64,000 nucleotides of DNA, from contig NZ_AJYZ02000037.1 of the NCBI RefSeq assembly GCF_000272045.2, forward strand, positions 250,171 to 314,170, given 5' to 3'. A model generated the notes under the pieces. It searched no databases and had not been told where the DNA came from. It saw only the letters and a list, made by a program, of their open reading frames with translations. A program made the translations under genes and the position numbers. This DNA comes from Vibrio crassostreae 9ZC13 (GTDB lineage: Bacteria > Pseudomonadota > Gammaproteobacteria > Enterobacterales > Vibrionaceae). How positions within the stretch are numbered: position 1 is the first letter of the stretch; each line of letters starts with the position of its first letter. Shown here piece after piece: positions 1-9,745 of this stretch.

Positions 1-1221
1 GTTACACACTTCACTAATCACCTTGGTATCATCACCGTAAGTGAGTACATGCTCAAAAGCGAATGGGGCAGCATATTCACCGACTTGACGGTGAAGTGCA
101 AGGCTTTCATCGCCTAATTCAGCCATATTGCCTAAAATCAACCAACGCTGACCTTTGAAGCTCGACAACAATTTAGCTGCAGCCTTCATTGCCGGTACAC
201 TGGCGTTGTAACTGTCATCTATCAGCTTGATATTCTGACTTAATTGTTGAACCTCAACTCGGCCTTTAACTGAGATGAGATTCGCTAAACCGCTTTTAAT
301 TTCTGCAAGCGTGGCACCGAATTGAATGCTCAGTGCTGCTGCGGCTAATGCGTTGGCTACATTGTGCTGACCAATAATGCCAAGTTCGACATCGATAGCA
401 CCTTGCGGGGTCTGCATATCAAAGCAAGCTTCACCCTGCTCGTTGATGCGAATATTCGTCGAAAAGTAATCCGCCGTGTCATCACTTTCAGAAAAGGTCA
501 GTACGTTTTTGTCTGCAAGCACATCTTTCCAGAAGTCACCACCATTGCTCTCTAGGTTAACAATAGCAGTATCACCAGCAGCAAGCCCCTGAAAAATTTC
601 GCCTTTCGCTTGTTTAACACCATCAATTGAGCCAAAGCCCTCTAGATGCGCGGCAGCAACGTTATTCACTAAGGCCACCTGTGGTTTCACAAGCTGCGTG
701 GTATAGGCAATTTCACCAATGTGGTTCGCGCCCAGTTCTATCACGGCATAGTCGTCATTGGGTTCACTGCGCAGCAAGGTTAGTGGTACTCCAATATCAT
801 TATTGAAGTTACCCGCTGTAAACAGCACTTTGCCACGTTGTTGTAGAATACTCGCGACCATCTCTTTGACGGTCGTTTTGCCACAGCTTCCTGTTATCGC
901 CATGGTTGGCACGTTACATTGTTTGTGGATCCAAGCACTTAGCTGACCTAAAGCAAGTTTAGTGTCTTCAACAACAACTTGAGTAATATTTAGGTCAAGT
1001 TTTCGTTGAACTAATAACGCACTCGCATTGGCCTCAACAGCCTGACCACAAAAATCATGCGCATCAAAACGTTCGCCTACGAGAGCAACAAACAGTGCAC
1101 CTTCTTCAACGGTGCGAGTATCGGTAGAAACCGCATTGATCAAACTATTGCTCGATTTGCCAGCCTCTATCAGCTGACCGTTCACCGCTGAGCAGATCTG
1201 CTCGAGTGATACATCAATCAT
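1..1221 (-). CDS. murF: UDP-MurNAc-tripeptide--D-Ala-D-Ala ligase MurF (3' end outside window)
   Basis: MurF adds the D-Ala-D-Ala dipeptide to the UDP-MurNAc tripeptide, the last cytoplasmic step in making the peptidoglycan stem peptide. The reading frame is open from the ATG at 1221 to the window edge, giving about 407 of the usual 450 or so residues; the C-terminus is missing. The N-terminal substrate domain begins MIDVSLEQI. The ATP-binding loop GSCGKTTVKEM lies near residue 110, followed by GNFNNDIGVP and the NNVAAAHLEGFG motif typical of MurF. Its ATG overlaps the murE stop by one base (TAATG), so translation is probably coupled. murE-murF is the standard order in this cluster. Confidence 0.95.
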   Translation of the reverse strand, partial: MIDVSLEQICSAVNGQLIEAGKSSNSLINAVSTDTRTVEEGALFVALVGERFDAHDFCGQAVEANASALLVQRKLDLNITQVVVEDTKLALGQLSAWIHKQCNVPTMAITGSCGKTTVKEMVASILQQRGKVLFTAGNFNNDIGVPLTLLRSEPNDDYAVIELGANHIGEIAYTTQLVKPQVALVNNVAAAHLEGFGSIDGVKQAKGEIFQGLAAGDTAIVNLESNGGDFWKDVLADKNVLTFSESDDTADYFSTNIRINEQGEACFDMQTPQGAIDVELGIIGQHNVANALAAAALSIQFGATLAEIKSGLANLISVKGRVEVQQLSQNIKLIDDSYNASVPAMKAAAKLLSSFKGQRWLILGNMAELGDESLALHRQVGEYAAPFAFEHVLTYGDDTKVISEVCN

Positions 1222-2705
1222 TATGAAATACCTAAAAGTTGTAGTGCTGACTCTCGATCCGAATAGTGGATCGTTTTGTCTTTTAATACTTGGTAATCCT
1301 CATGGCCTTTACCAGCCAAAAGAATAATGTCATTGCTGTCTGCCTGTTCAAGCGCGAACTTAACCGCTTGGTAGCGATCGTGTTCAACAAAGGCGACTTC
1401 AGGCTCACTTAACCCTGCCAGCATGTCTTTAACAATCAATGCCGGGTCTTCACTGCGAGGGTTGTCATCTGAAATAATAATGTTATCGGCGAACTGCTCT
1501 GCGGTAACCGCCATCATTGGGCGCTTGCCTGTATCTCGATCACCACCGCAGCCAAAGATTGCCCATAGCTTTCCAGAGCAATGTACACGTAGTGCTGCCA
1601 ATGCTTTCTCTAATGCGTCAGGTGTATGCGCGTAGTCGACAACCACTTTCGCTTTGTTTGGTACTTGGAACAATTCCATACGGCCAATCACAGGTTGCAA
1701 TTGAGGTGCTGTGTCGATCAAGGTTTGCTTGTCGATGCCTAGTACAAGTAGGGTCGCGAAAGCAACCAATACATTTGATGCGTTGAACTGGCCAATTAAA
1801 GGAACAGACAGTTGTCCCTGCCCCCAGCTACCATCAAAAGCGAGTTTGATACCCGTCTCTGCATAAGCAACATCCGATGCCCATACTGACTGCTGGTAGC
1901 CCGATAACGGAAGCAATGACACAGCTACTGCATTGGACAGATCAGCCATCCAAGCTTTACCGACTTCATCATCAACATTAATCACAGCGTGCTTACACTT
2001 ATGCTGAGTAAACAAGCTCTTCTTAGCCAGAGCGTACTCTTGCATCGTGCCGTGGTAATCCAAGTGGTCACGGCTCAAGTTAGTAAATACACCAGCCTCA
2101 AAATCCAATGCCTTAACTCGGCCTTGAACCAAACCATGAGACGAGATTTCCATCGCGGTATAAACAGCGTTTTCTTCAGCCAACTCACTCAGCGTACGTT
2201 GTATTTCAATCGCACTACCGGTCGTATTCGCCGCCGTTTTAAGGTTGTCTAGAAAACCGTTACCCGTGGTGCCCATTACCGCAGAGCGTTGGCCGACTAA
2301 ATCTAGCCACTGAGCAATCAATTGGGTGATAGTGGTTTTGCCATTGGTGCCGGTAACACCAATCAGCTTAGTCGCCTGAGACGAGTAAACACGACCGGCC
2401 AACTCAGATAACACCAAGTTAAGGTCTTTAATGTAAACAACCGGAACAGCATCCAACCACTCAATCAGACCATGGGCCTTTTCAGCATCAGCTTGTGCGA
2501 TAACGGCATTGGCTCCCTGTGAGACCGCTTTGTCAATGAAACGACGGCCATCAACAGCATGCCCAACTACAGCAACAAAAATATCGCCGTCTTTGATGGC
2601 ACGACTATCCAACTCCAACTGTTCAACGGCAATCGCATCCAGCTCAGGTGAACTAAAGTCACCCCAAGGAGAAAGTAAAGATGACAGCGTGAGGCTATTA
2701 CTCAT
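1221..2705 (-). CDS. murE: UDP-MurNAc-L-Ala-D-Glu--meso-diaminopimelate ligase MurE
   Basis: MurE attaches meso-diaminopimelate to UDP-MurNAc-L-Ala-D-Glu. At 494 residues it is full length for the family. The P-loop TGTNGKTT is at about residues 118-125, and a DNPR motif (in [11 protein letters not shown], near residue 415) is the known signature for diaminopimelate rather than lysine. The glutamate-ligase C-terminal domain is intact. It lies 18 bp downstream of ftsI and overlaps murF by one base, inside the cluster rsmH-ftsL-ftsI-murE-murF. Confidence 0.97.
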   Translation of the reverse strand: MSNSLTLSSLLSPWGDFSSPELDAIAVEQLELDSRAIKDGDIFVAVVGHAVDGRRFIDKAVSQGANAVIAQADAEKAHGLIEWLDAVPVVYIKDLNLVLSELAGRVYSSQATKLIGVTGTNGKTTITQLIAQWLDLVGQRSAVMGTTGNGFLDNLKTAANTTGSAIEIQRTLSELAEENAVYTAMEISSHGLVQGRVKALDFEAGVFTNLSRDHLDYHGTMQEYALAKKSLFTQHKCKHAVINVDDEVGKAWMADLSNAVAVSLLPLSGYQQSVWASDVAYAETGIKLAFDGSWGQGQLSVPLIGQFNASNVLVAFATLLVLGIDKQTLIDTAPQLQPVIGRMELFQVPNKAKVVVDYAHTPDALEKALAALRVHCSGKLWAIFGCGGDRDTGKRPMMAVTAEQFADNIIISDDNPRSEDPALIVKDMLAGLSEPEVAFVEHDRYQAVKFALEQADSNDIILLAGKGHEDYQVLKDKTIHYSDRESALQLLGIS

Positions 2706-2723
2706 ATTGAATCCTGATTGGCT

Positions 2724-4481
2724 CTATTCTTGAAACTTGTTTTCATCAGCAGGGACATTCAGAATTTGCAGTGCGCCCTTCATGATTTCAGAAAAAACAG
2801 GGGCTGCGACCGAGCCACCATAGTAGAGGTCACCTTGAGGTTCATTGATCATCACAACCAAAGAGACTCTTGGGTCACTCACTGGAGCAACACCTGCGGT
2901 ATAGGCGAAGTACTCGTCTCCATAACCACCGGAAATCGCTTTTCTAGATGTACCTGTTTTTGCTGCTACTCGGTAACCCGGCACGGCAGCTCTTGTCGCT
3001 GTACCGCCCTTTTGGGTTACGCCTTCTAGCATGTTCAAAACCAACTCAGCATTTTCGCGCTTGATGATCTGTTTTGAGAAATCTTGGTCGTTGCTTTTAA
3101 CGATATGGATAGGTTCGTAAACACCGTGATTCGCTAACGTCGCATAGGCATGAGCCAATTGCAGCGGAGTAATCGCTAGACCATAACCAAAGGATAAGGT
3201 AGCGATTTCAAACTTAGACCAGCGTCGACGGTTCGGGAAAATACCCGCGGTCTCACCGACTAGATTCAGCCCAGACATCTCGCCAAGACCAACAGAACTG
3301 TACATGCCCAGTAGCGCTTCAAGTGGCATATCCAGTGCTAACTTCGCCACACCGATGTTACTCGACTTCTTAAGGATTAACGCCAAGTCTGCCTTACCAA
3401 CTTTGGAAGTATCACGTACACGGCTACCACCGATTTGCATGATGCCGTTACCCGTATCAATTACAGTATCAGCATCCGCGGTACCATTTTCGAGAGCGGC
3501 AAGAACAACAAACGGCTTAACCGTCGAACCTGGCTCAAAAGCATCGGTGATCACGCGGTTACGCATCTTAAAGCTTTGTAAATCAGCACGATTGTTTGGG
3601 TTGTAAGACGGTGCGTTAACCATGGCCAAAACCGCACCCGTTTTTACGTCTAATAAGATGGCAGATCCAGACGTCGCCTTGTGATCGGCTACCGCCTGTT
3701 TAATCGCTCGATAAGCGATGGCTTGTAAGCGCTGATCGATGGTCAATTCGAGTGGTTTACCTTCTTCACGCTCTTCTAGTGCAATGTTTTCAACTACTCG
3801 CCCGTAACGGTCTTTACGGATTGTACGTTTACCTGCTTCACCCGTGAGCCACTTATCGTAGCTGCGCTCGACACCTTCTAGGCCGTGTCCATCAATTCCG
3901 GTCACACCAATAAGATGCGCGCTGACTTCACCGGCTGGGTAATAACGACGTGATTCTGCTTTAAGACCAATACCCACCAGCTTTAAGTCGCGGATGTATT
4001 TCGCCATTGCTGGGCTAACTTGTCTTTGTAGGTAGATAAAACGACGAGATTTGTCGCTGGAGATCTTGTTGATCATCGATTGTCGATCTAAGCCAAGTAC
4101 ATCAGCTAGCGCATACCAACGATCAATTTGGGCCATGCCATTTTTATCGAAGATGGTTTTCGGGTCAGCCCATACCGCCTCAACAGGCACACTGACGGCA
4201 AGTGGTTCGCCATTGCGGTCTGAAATAATACCGCGGGCAGAAGGAATAGCCTTAACACGTACAGAACGAAGGTCGCCCTGACGAATTAAGTTATCTGGTT
4301 CAATGACTTGGATGTAAGCCACACGACCTACTAGTACAGAAAAGGCAACCAACACAAAAGCAATAACGACGTTGAAACGCCATTTAATCAGAATTGGATC
4401 CGAGTCCTTTTCGCTCTTCACTCGCTCTTTCGTTGGTTTCTTAACGGCTTTCGCGGGGGCTTTTTCCTTTTTTCCGGTCAT
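2724..4481 (-). CDS. ftsI: Peptidoglycan D,D-transpeptidase FtsI (PBP3)
   Basis: FtsI is the septal transpeptidase that crosslinks peptidoglycan during division. The protein has a basic cytoplasmic tail, one membrane segment at about 36-58, a dimerisation or pedestal domain, and a transpeptidase domain. The active-site motifs are all present: STVK with the nucleophile at S319, SSN in KKSSNIG, and KTGTS in AAKTGTSRK. Length is 585 residues, normal for the family. It overlaps the end of ftsL by 4 bp (ATGA), indicating coupled translation, and murE follows 18 bp later. As a PBP3 it would be a target of aztreonam-type beta-lactams. Confidence 0.97.
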   Translation of the reverse strand: MTGKKEKAPAKAVKKPTKERVKSEKDSDPILIKWRFNVVIAFVLVAFSVLVGRVAYIQVIEPDNLIRQGDLRSVRVKAIPSARGIISDRNGEPLAVSVPVEAVWADPKTIFDKNGMAQIDRWYALADVLGLDRQSMINKISSDKSRRFIYLQRQVSPAMAKYIRDLKLVGIGLKAESRRYYPAGEVSAHLIGVTGIDGHGLEGVERSYDKWLTGEAGKRTIRKDRYGRVVENIALEEREEGKPLELTIDQRLQAIAYRAIKQAVADHKATSGSAILLDVKTGAVLAMVNAPSYNPNNRADLQSFKMRNRVITDAFEPGSTVKPFVVLAALENGTADADTVIDTGNGIMQIGGSRVRDTSKVGKADLALILKKSSNIGVAKLALDMPLEALLGMYSSVGLGEMSGLNLVGETAGIFPNRRRWSKFEIATLSFGYGLAITPLQLAHAYATLANHGVYEPIHIVKSNDQDFSKQIIKRENAELVLNMLEGVTQKGGTATRAAVPGYRVAAKTGTSRKAISGGYGDEYFAYTAGVAPVSDPRVSLVVMINEPQGDLYYGGSVAAPVFSEIMKGALQILNVPADENKFQE

Positions 4482-4795
4482 TTCAGTGTGATCACAACTT
4501 CTTTGTCGGAGTCTGGACGTTTCATGTCTAGCTCTCGTTTTGCCGATGCTTGAACGCGGCTATGTTCAGCCAGAGCCGTCTCTTCAAGCATTAAATTTCG
4601 CCATTCATTATCAAGCTGTTCACGCTCACTCAATGCCATGTCTTTTTGCGTGATTGCCTGACGTGACATGTGTGTCGTGAGAACGACCCCCATCGCGCTC
4701 GCGAAGATACAGATAAGCAGCACCAATGGGACTTTACCCACGGAGATCAAATCAAAAAATATTATCTTGGCTAAGTTAGGTTTGGAGGTCTTCAT
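4478..4795 (-). CDS. ftsL: Cell division protein FtsL
   Basis: This is a 105-residue bitopic membrane protein of the divisome, where FtsL works with FtsB and FtsQ to activate FtsWI. A short cytoplasmic N-terminus is followed by one hydrophobic segment at about 17-40 and a periplasmic region rich in Glu, Arg, Leu and Gln that suits a coiled coil. FtsL sequences diverge strongly, so the call rests on size, topology and position: 3 bp after rsmH and overlapping ftsI by 4 bp. Confidence 0.92.
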   Translation of the reverse strand: MKTSKPNLAKIIFFDLISVGKVPLVLLICIFASAMGVVLTTHMSRQAITQKDMALSEREQLDNEWRNLMLEETALAEHSRVQASAKRELDMKRPDSDKEVVITLK

Positions 4796-4798
4796 TGA

Positions 4799-5749
4799 CT
4801 ATAGCTTTTCTGCGATTCGTAATACTGAGCTACGCGAACGAGTATTCTCATCCACTTCATCTTTAGAAGGCTTGATCGCTTTACCAACAGGCTTAAGATC
4901 AGCACTGCCTAGCGCTTTGATCTGCTCTTCTGTTAGTGGCAGGCCATGTGGTACTTGCGGACCTTGGCTCTCTTTACGGATAAAGCGCTTCACCATGCGG
5001 TCTTCAAGAGAGTGAAAGCTAATAACAGACAAACGGCCTTGAGGAGCAAGAATGCTTGCTGCGCCTTTCAGGGCTGTATCGATCTCTTCAAGTTCACTGT
5101 TGATGTAGATACGGAAGGCTTGGAAAGCACGTGTTGCTGGGTGCTTTTTCTCTTTGAAGCTTTTTGGAGCTACATCCGAGATAAGCTTAGCCAACTGACC
5201 AGTGCGCGTTAGTGGTTCGTTCTCTTCATTCTCTTGATAAGCAATGATGCCTTTCGCGATACGACGAGCGTGTTTGTCTTCACCGAACTCACGAATAACC
5301 CATGTGATGTCATCAAGATCGGCTTCAACTAACCACTGAGAGACAGGAATACCGGTTGTTGGGTCCATACGCATATCAAGCGGACCGTCTTTCATGAAGC
5401 TAAAGCCACGCTCAGCGTCATCTAGCTGTGGTGAAGAAACACCTAGATCCAGTAACACACCATCCACTTGACCGACTAAGTCATAACGCTCCGCATATTC
5501 AGCCATACCTGAGAACGGGCCGTGAATAATCGTAAAACGAGGGTCATCAATCTTTTGCGCTTCTGCAATCGCTTGTGGATCGCGGTCAATACTAAAGAGT
5601 CGTCCATTCTCGCCCAGTTTAGACAGGATTGTACGGCTGTGACCACCACGGCCAAAAGTACCATCGATGTAGGTACCGTCAGGTTTGATCGCAAGTCCGT
5701 CAATAGATTCGTTAAGCAATACTGAAATATGTTTGAATGCTTCTGTCAT
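4799..5749 (-). CDS. rsmH: 16S rRNA (cytosine1402-N4)-methyltransferase RsmH (MraW)
   Basis: RsmH methylates N4 of C1402 in the 16S rRNA P-site region, using S-adenosylmethionine. The N-terminus [13 protein letters not shown] and the glycine-rich SAM motif [10 protein letters not shown] match the family, as do [12 protein letters not shown] and the C-terminal [13 protein letters not shown]. It is full length at 316 residues. It is the first gene of the division cluster here. About 180 bp lie between its start and the RNase P terminator, and no mraZ reading frame is present there. The partner methyltransferase rsmI, which modifies the same nucleotide, is encoded about 0.9 kb upstream on the same strand. 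Confidence 0.96.
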   Translation of the reverse strand: MTEAFKHISVLLNESIDGLAIKPDGTYIDGTFGRGGHSRTILSKLGENGRLFSIDRDPQAIAEAQKIDDPRFTIIHGPFSGMAEYAERYDLVGQVDGVLLDLGVSSPQLDDAERGFSFMKDGPLDMRMDPTTGIPVSQWLVEADLDDITWVIREFGEDKHARRIAKGIIAYQENEENEPLTRTGQLAKLISDVAPKSFKEKKHPATRAFQAFRIYINSELEEIDTALKGAASILAPQGRLSVISFHSLEDRMVKRFIRKESQGPQVPHGLPLTEEQIKALGSADLKPVGKAIKPSKDEVDENTRSRSSVLRIAEKL

Positions 5750-5933
5750 AGTCTTCTCAGTGAGTGGATTGAGCCATTAGTTCGGCAATAATTTGTTCTA
5801 TTAACGTTTTAGTGTACTGATTTCACGCCGTATCTCCACCATATTGTGTATAGGCTTTGGGAATTTTTGACCCAAGCTCATATCAGGGTGAAGGATTCTA
5901 AGGAAATCTAAATAATTTACGTCAATATAAAGC

Positions 5934-5968
5934 AAAAAACCCATCACTACCGTTAAGTAATGATGGGT
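5934..5968 (-). terminator. Rho-independent terminator of RNase P RNA
   Basis: Read on minus, a hairpin of about 11 bp (ACCCATCATTAC pairing with GTAGTGATGGGT) is followed by TTTTTTGCTTT. It starts about 10 nt beyond the mature 3' end of rnpB. The remaining 180 bp to rsmH must hold the rsmH promoter; I see no convincing gene there. Confidence 0.8.
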
Positions 5969-5977
5969 TCTTTATAT

Positions 5978-6418
5978 AGGTGGAGTTGACACATACGCCG
6001 GGTTCTGTTCCGCTTGCGCGGCGGTAACCATTCGTCTAGGCCTGCAATCGCTCACAGGCTCAAGCAATCTACCCGCCCCCATACGCGAGCAACGCAATGT
6101 GAGGGCCTATTTGATCTTGCTCCGGGTGGAGTTTACCTTGCTACGAACTGTTGCCAGTCGCACGGTGCGCTCTTACCGCACCCTTTCAGCCTTACCTGTG
6201 CCCCTTCCGAAGAAATGAGGCCATCGGCGGTCTTCTCTCTGCTGCACTTGTCGTGGGCTCGCGCCCCCCAGACGTTATCTGGCACCCTGCTCTATGGAGC
6301 CCGGACGTTCCTCCCCTCTGCCAGTCTCCCGAAGGACTTCAACGTCAGTTTCCCGAAGGACCTCAACGTCAGTCTCCCGAAGGACATCAGCAAAGCAGCG
6401 ATTACCCGTTCAACTCCG
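5978..6418 (-). ncRNA. rnpB: RNase P RNA (M1 RNA, class A)
   Basis: This is the catalytic RNA that matures tRNA 5' ends. On minus the core is recognisable by comparison with E. coli M1: AGAGGGGAGGAA.GTCCGGGCTC near the 5' part, GGGTGCCAGATAACGTCTGG, AAGGGTGCGGTAAGAGCGCACCG, GGTAAACTCCACCCGGAGCAAG, and the 3' AGAACCCGGCGTATG. The ends GGAGTTGA and TCAACTCC pair as helix P1, which sets the boundaries to within a few bases. The 5' end also agrees with a promoter whose -10 lies 8 bp upstream. Helix P3 is enlarged by a 24-bp tandem repeat, annotated separately. Confidence 0.95.
6327..6389 (-). repeat. 24-bp tandem repeat inside RNase P RNA helix P3
   Basis: On plus the unit TCCCGAAGGACNTCAACGTC starts at 6327, 6351 and 6375, an exact 24-bp period for two full copies and a partial third. 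On the RNA strand each copy carries TCCTTCGGGA, a UUCG tetraloop hairpin. It maps to the P3 arm, which in E. coli holds a single UUCG hairpin. Confidence 0.9.
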
Positions 6419-6425
6419 AGGGCGG

Positions 6426-6454
6426 ATTGTATAGAGATTAGAGTGCAGTGTCTA
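6426..6454 (-). promoter_or_regulatory. Sigma-70 promoter of rnpB
   Basis: On minus, TAGACA (6449-6454), a 17-bp spacer and TACAAT (6426-6431) are followed by a GC-rich stretch. Transcription would start at about 6418-6419, exactly where the P1 helix of RNase P RNA begins. The GC-rich discriminator is typical of stable-RNA promoters. Confidence 0.8.
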
Positions 6455-6514
6455 GCGAGATCACAAATATGCTGCAAACCGCTAAGTAAACGCATGAATT
6501 TCACACAATCCAGA

Positions 6515-6551
6515 CAAAAAAAGAGGAATGAAGGGACGACCTTCATTCCTC
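6515..6551 (-). terminator. Rho-independent terminator of rsmI
   Basis: On minus a 12-bp perfect stem GAGGAATGAAGG/CCTTCATTCCTC with loop TCGT is followed by a run of seven T. It lies about 60 bp beyond the rsmI stop and upstream of the rnpB promoter, so it isolates the two units. Confidence 0.9.
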
Positions 6552-6612
6552 ACAAGCTTTAAAATAGCACTCTAGCGACTTATACACTGAGCAGCTATTT
6601 ATCTATTCAGCG

Positions 6613-7479
6613 TTAACCATCTAGGTGCTCAAGGCCCCACTTGTACAGCGCGTTCTTTTTCAGGTTGTAGATTTCAGCTGTCATTGCCGCCGCTTTTTTA
6701 AGAGGCAGCTCTTTGGTTAGAATGCCTAGTGTGCGAGTCGCTTCGTCTGGCAGTTCTGTGCTCGCTTCTTCACGATGACCATGAATCAGTAACACCATCT
6801 CACCGCGCTTACGGTTCGAATCTTCTTCAATCCACTCAATCAACTCACCCAGTGGCAATCCTTGAATTGTTTCGAATGTCTTAGTCAGCTCACGTGCCAA
6901 GACAACTTCACGGTCTGGGCCTAAGATCTCAAGCATATCTTGTAGAGAATCTGAGATTCGATGTGGTGATTCGTAGAAGATACACGTGCGCTCTGCTTTC
7001 GCGATCTCTAGGAACTTATCTTTACGACCTTTGCTCTTTGGCGGCAAAAAGCCTTCAAAGCTGAAACGATCAGACGGTAAACCAGACGCACTCAATGCCG
7101 TAATCACTGCACAAGCACCAGGAAGTGGCACAACTCTCACACCCGCTTGACGACATTGTGAGACAAGATGGTAACCTGGGTCACTGATTAAAGGTGTACC
7201 CGCATCAGAGACTAATGCGATAGACTGACCTTCTAATAACCTTTCGACTAGAACTTGCGCTTTAGTTTGTTCATTATGATCATGTAAAGCGAACGTTCTG
7301 GTTGATATATTGAAGTGAGCAAGCAGCTTACCCGTGTGGCGTGTGTCTTCGGCTGCAATAACATCGACACTTGATAAAATTTCAATTGCTCTTTGAGTGA
7401 TATCTCCCAAATTTCCGATTGGGGTTGGCACAATGTAGAGAGTTGGGCTCTCTGTGAGCAAGGTTTTGTTATCTGTCAT
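6613..7479 (-). CDS. rsmI: 16S rRNA (cytidine1402-2'-O)-methyltransferase RsmI
   Basis: RsmI methylates the 2'-O of C1402 in 16S rRNA. The family signatures [15 protein letters not shown] at the N-terminus, [11 protein letters not shown], and [15 protein letters not shown] are all visible, with a tetrapyrrole-methylase fold and 288 residues as expected. It is divergent from lpoA, the usual arrangement (yraL/yraM). It has its own terminator at 6515-6551. Confidence 0.96.
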   Translation of the reverse strand: MTDNKTLLTESPTLYIVPTPIGNLGDITQRAIEILSSVDVIAAEDTRHTGKLLAHFNISTRTFALHDHNEQTKAQVLVERLLEGQSIALVSDAGTPLISDPGYHLVSQCRQAGVRVVPLPGACAVITALSASGLPSDRFSFEGFLPPKSKGRKDKFLEIAKAERTCIFYESPHRISDSLQDMLEILGPDREVVLARELTKTFETIQGLPLGELIEWIEEDSNRKRGEMVLLIHGHREEASTELPDEATRTLGILTKELPLKKAAAMTAEIYNLKKNALYKWGLEHLDG

Positions 7480-7540
7480 TTGTTTACCATCACTTCAACG
7501 ATTAATATAGATACAAATTTATACGGAATTTAAAGAACTC

Positions 7541-9358
7541 ATGGCAACGATGAACCATAAGAGACTCAGTGTACCACGCTTACTAACTCCAATTGCATTA
7601 GCAATTACATTGGCGGCTTGTTCTTCAGGTCCTCAAGCACCAACGAGCGTTGATATTACACTAGATCCAGCGCAATCAACTGAAAGTTACATGATGCAGG
7701 CGGATAGTAGCAAAGGAAGTCTACAAAACGACTGGTTAATCATGGCACTTAAGGCTTCTGTGCAAGCAGGAAAAACCGATCAAGCAACTCTGCTGATTAA
7801 ACGCTTAGCAAAACAAGAGCTGAGCGAAACGCAACAAGCGGAATGGCAATTAGCGCGCGCTCAGCTGCTGGTGAATAACTCACAGCCAGATCAAGCTTAT
7901 AGCCAACTAAACTTCCAGCCTTGGTGGAAGCTTCCGAACGAGCAGTGGAAAGATTATCACGAGCTACGCGCGAACATCTCAGAGATGAAGAGTGAGTATT
8001 TCGAGGCAAGCCGTGAGTTAGTGCTCTATTCAGAGTACCTAGAGGCTGACGACGAGCTTCAACAGCAAACTGCCGACCGTATTTGGCAAAACCTGAATAG
8101 CTACTCTCAATACGAGATTCTAGAACTGAAAACATCACCGACAGAAGATGTGCTTTCAGGTTGGTTACAACTGGCAATCTACATGAAGACGCTGAACTCA
8201 AATCTTCCAAACCTGCAGGAAACCTTATCGGATTGGTTAGCCGAGAATCCTCAGCACCCAGCTGCTACTTACACACCTCAGGCGATCACCGACATCTTGG
8301 CGCTAGAGATCAGCAAGCCAACCAGCACTGCACTGTTGCTGCCGCTAACGGGTAAATACGGTAAGCAAGCACAACTGGTACGTGATGGCTTCATCTTTGC
8401 GATGATGAACGACAAAGAACGCGAAGAAGATGCAACGCTGACAGTAATGGATACCAACGTGCAAAGTGCTGCTGAGATTAAAGCGACACTGGAAGAGAAC
8501 AACGTTGATTTCATTGTGGGTCCGCTGATCAAGAGCAACATTACTAAGCTTCAGCAAGCGCAGAAAAACCACGAGAATTCGATTCCAGCTTTAGCTCTGA
8601 ACATTCCAACGCAACTAGAACCTGATACCAATATTTGCTATCTCGCTCTATCGCCTGAACAAGAAGTTGCTCAGGCAGCGAAACACCTATTTGCTCAAGG
8701 CTACAAGTATCCGCTTATCCTTGCGCCAAGAGGACGTTTAGGTGAGCGTGTTGAGCAAGCGTTTAAAGAAGAGTGGAAAAAATACAGCAGCAACGATGTG
8801 GCTATCAGCTTGTTCTCTGACAAACGCCAACTGCAACGTAATGTGAATCAGGTATTTGGCTTGCAAGAGAGCCAACAACGTATCGCTCAAATGGATGGGT
8901 TACTGAACCTAGACCTAGAAACAGAGCCACGCAGCCGTCGTGATATCGATTCTGTCTACATTGTGGCTAAGAACTCAGAGCTAACACTAATCAAACCCTT
9001 CATTGAAGTTGCAATTAACCCAGATGCGAGCCAACCCGCTCTGTTCTCAAACTCACGCAGCAACAGCGGTGATAAGCAGTATGAAGACCTAACCGGTGTG
9101 TTCTACAGCGATATCCCACTATTAGTTGAGAATAAAAACGAGCTTAATAAAGAGCTCAACGACCTATGGCCTGCGCACTCAAACGGCCAAAAGCGTCTGC
9201 AAGCACTAGGAATGGATGCATACTATCTAATGGATGCACTGCCACAGATGAAAGCCGTGCAAGGTTACAGCATTCCAGGTGAAACGGGTGTGCTAACCAT
9301 CGATAACAACTGTGTGGTTCAACGTGAAATCAGCTGGGCAGAGCATGGGGCTTTTTAG
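7541..9358 (+). CDS. lpoA: Outer-membrane lipoprotein LpoA, activator of PBP1A
   Basis: LpoA sits in the outer membrane and stimulates the transpeptidase activity of PBP1A across the periplasm. The signal peptide ends in the lipobox LAAC, giving a lipidated Cys at residue 27. An N-terminal helical TPR-like domain (about 30-250) is followed by a periplasmic-binding-like domain (about 255-600) that begins ALLLPLTGKYGKQAQLVRDGF. The length of 605 residues suits the family. The gene heads lpoA-yraN-diaA-dolP and overlaps yraN by 14 bp. An ATG three codons downstream is an equally possible start. Confidence 0.93.
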   Translation: MATMNHKRLSVPRLLTPIALAITLAACSSGPQAPTSVDITLDPAQSTESYMMQADSSKGSLQNDWLIMALKASVQAGKTDQATLLIKRLAKQELSETQQAEWQLARAQLLVNNSQPDQAYSQLNFQPWWKLPNEQWKDYHELRANISEMKSEYFEASRELVLYSEYLEADDELQQQTADRIWQNLNSYSQYEILELKTSPTEDVLSGWLQLAIYMKTLNSNLPNLQETLSDWLAENPQHPAATYTPQAITDILALEISKPTSTALLLPLTGKYGKQAQLVRDGFIFAMMNDKEREEDATLTVMDTNVQSAAEIKATLEENNVDFIVGPLIKSNITKLQQAQKNHENSIPALALNIPTQLEPDTNICYLALSPEQEVAQAAKHLFAQGYKYPLILAPRGRLGERVEQAFKEEWKKYSSNDVAISLFSDKRQLQRNVNQVFGLQESQQRIAQMDGLLNLDLETEPRSRRDIDSVYIVAKNSELTLIKPFIEVAINPDASQPALFSNSRSNSGDKQYEDLTGVFYSDIPLLVENKNELNKELNDLWPAHSNGQKRLQALGMDAYYLMDALPQMKAVQGYSIPGETGVLTIDNNCVVQREISWAEHGAF

Positions 9359-9743
9359 CCGAAAGTTCCTATCCAAACCAACCATCACCCACAAACAAGT
9401 GGGTGATAAATACGAGGCCGTGGCAAAATCTTATCTGATTAACCACGGTTTATCGTTAATAGAAGAAAACTTCATAGCAAAATGTGGCGAGATTGATCTT
9501 ATAATGCGCCATAACAATACGGTTGTGTTTGCTGAGGTAAAATACCGCAAGCAAACCCGCTACGGACATGCCGCTGAAATGGTGACTGCCAAGAAGTCAC
9601 AGAAACTGCTCAAAACAGCCAATGTTTGGCTTATGCAGCAAGGATTGTCGGTGCACTCTACAGATTTCAGGTTTGATATTGTTGCCATTGAAGGGCCGAA
9701 TGACACTATCGACTGGATTCAAAACGCGATTACCCAAGGATAA
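9345..9743 (+). CDS. yraN: YraN family (UPF0102) endonuclease-like protein
   Basis: This is a small protein of the UPF0102 family, which has a restriction-endonuclease-like fold. The core motifs [26 protein letters not shown] and [10 protein letters not shown] contain the E/D-ExK type catalytic residues. Its cellular role is not settled. The frame is open from 9312, but I take the ATG at 9345 (MGLFSRKFL), which gives 132 residues; it lies inside the end of lpoA (14-bp overlap) and diaA follows 2 bp after its stop, so the genes are likely coupled. Confidence 0.88.
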   Translation: MGLFSRKFLSKPTITHKQVGDKYEAVAKSYLINHGLSLIEENFIAKCGEIDLIMRHNNTVVFAEVKYRKQTRYGHAAEMVTAKKSQKLLKTANVWLMQQGLSVHSTDFRFDIVAIEGPNDTIDWIQNAITQG

Positions 9744-9745
9744 AC

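Noticed and set aside
6014..6562. A 182-codon open frame on plus across the RNase P region
   Set aside because: It lies antisense to rnpB, its sequence is explained by the structural RNA and repeats, and it resembles no protein.
7797..8210. A 137-codon frame antisense to lpoA
   Set aside because: It overlaps a well-supported gene in a frame favoured by codon bias and has no recognisable domain or ribosome site.
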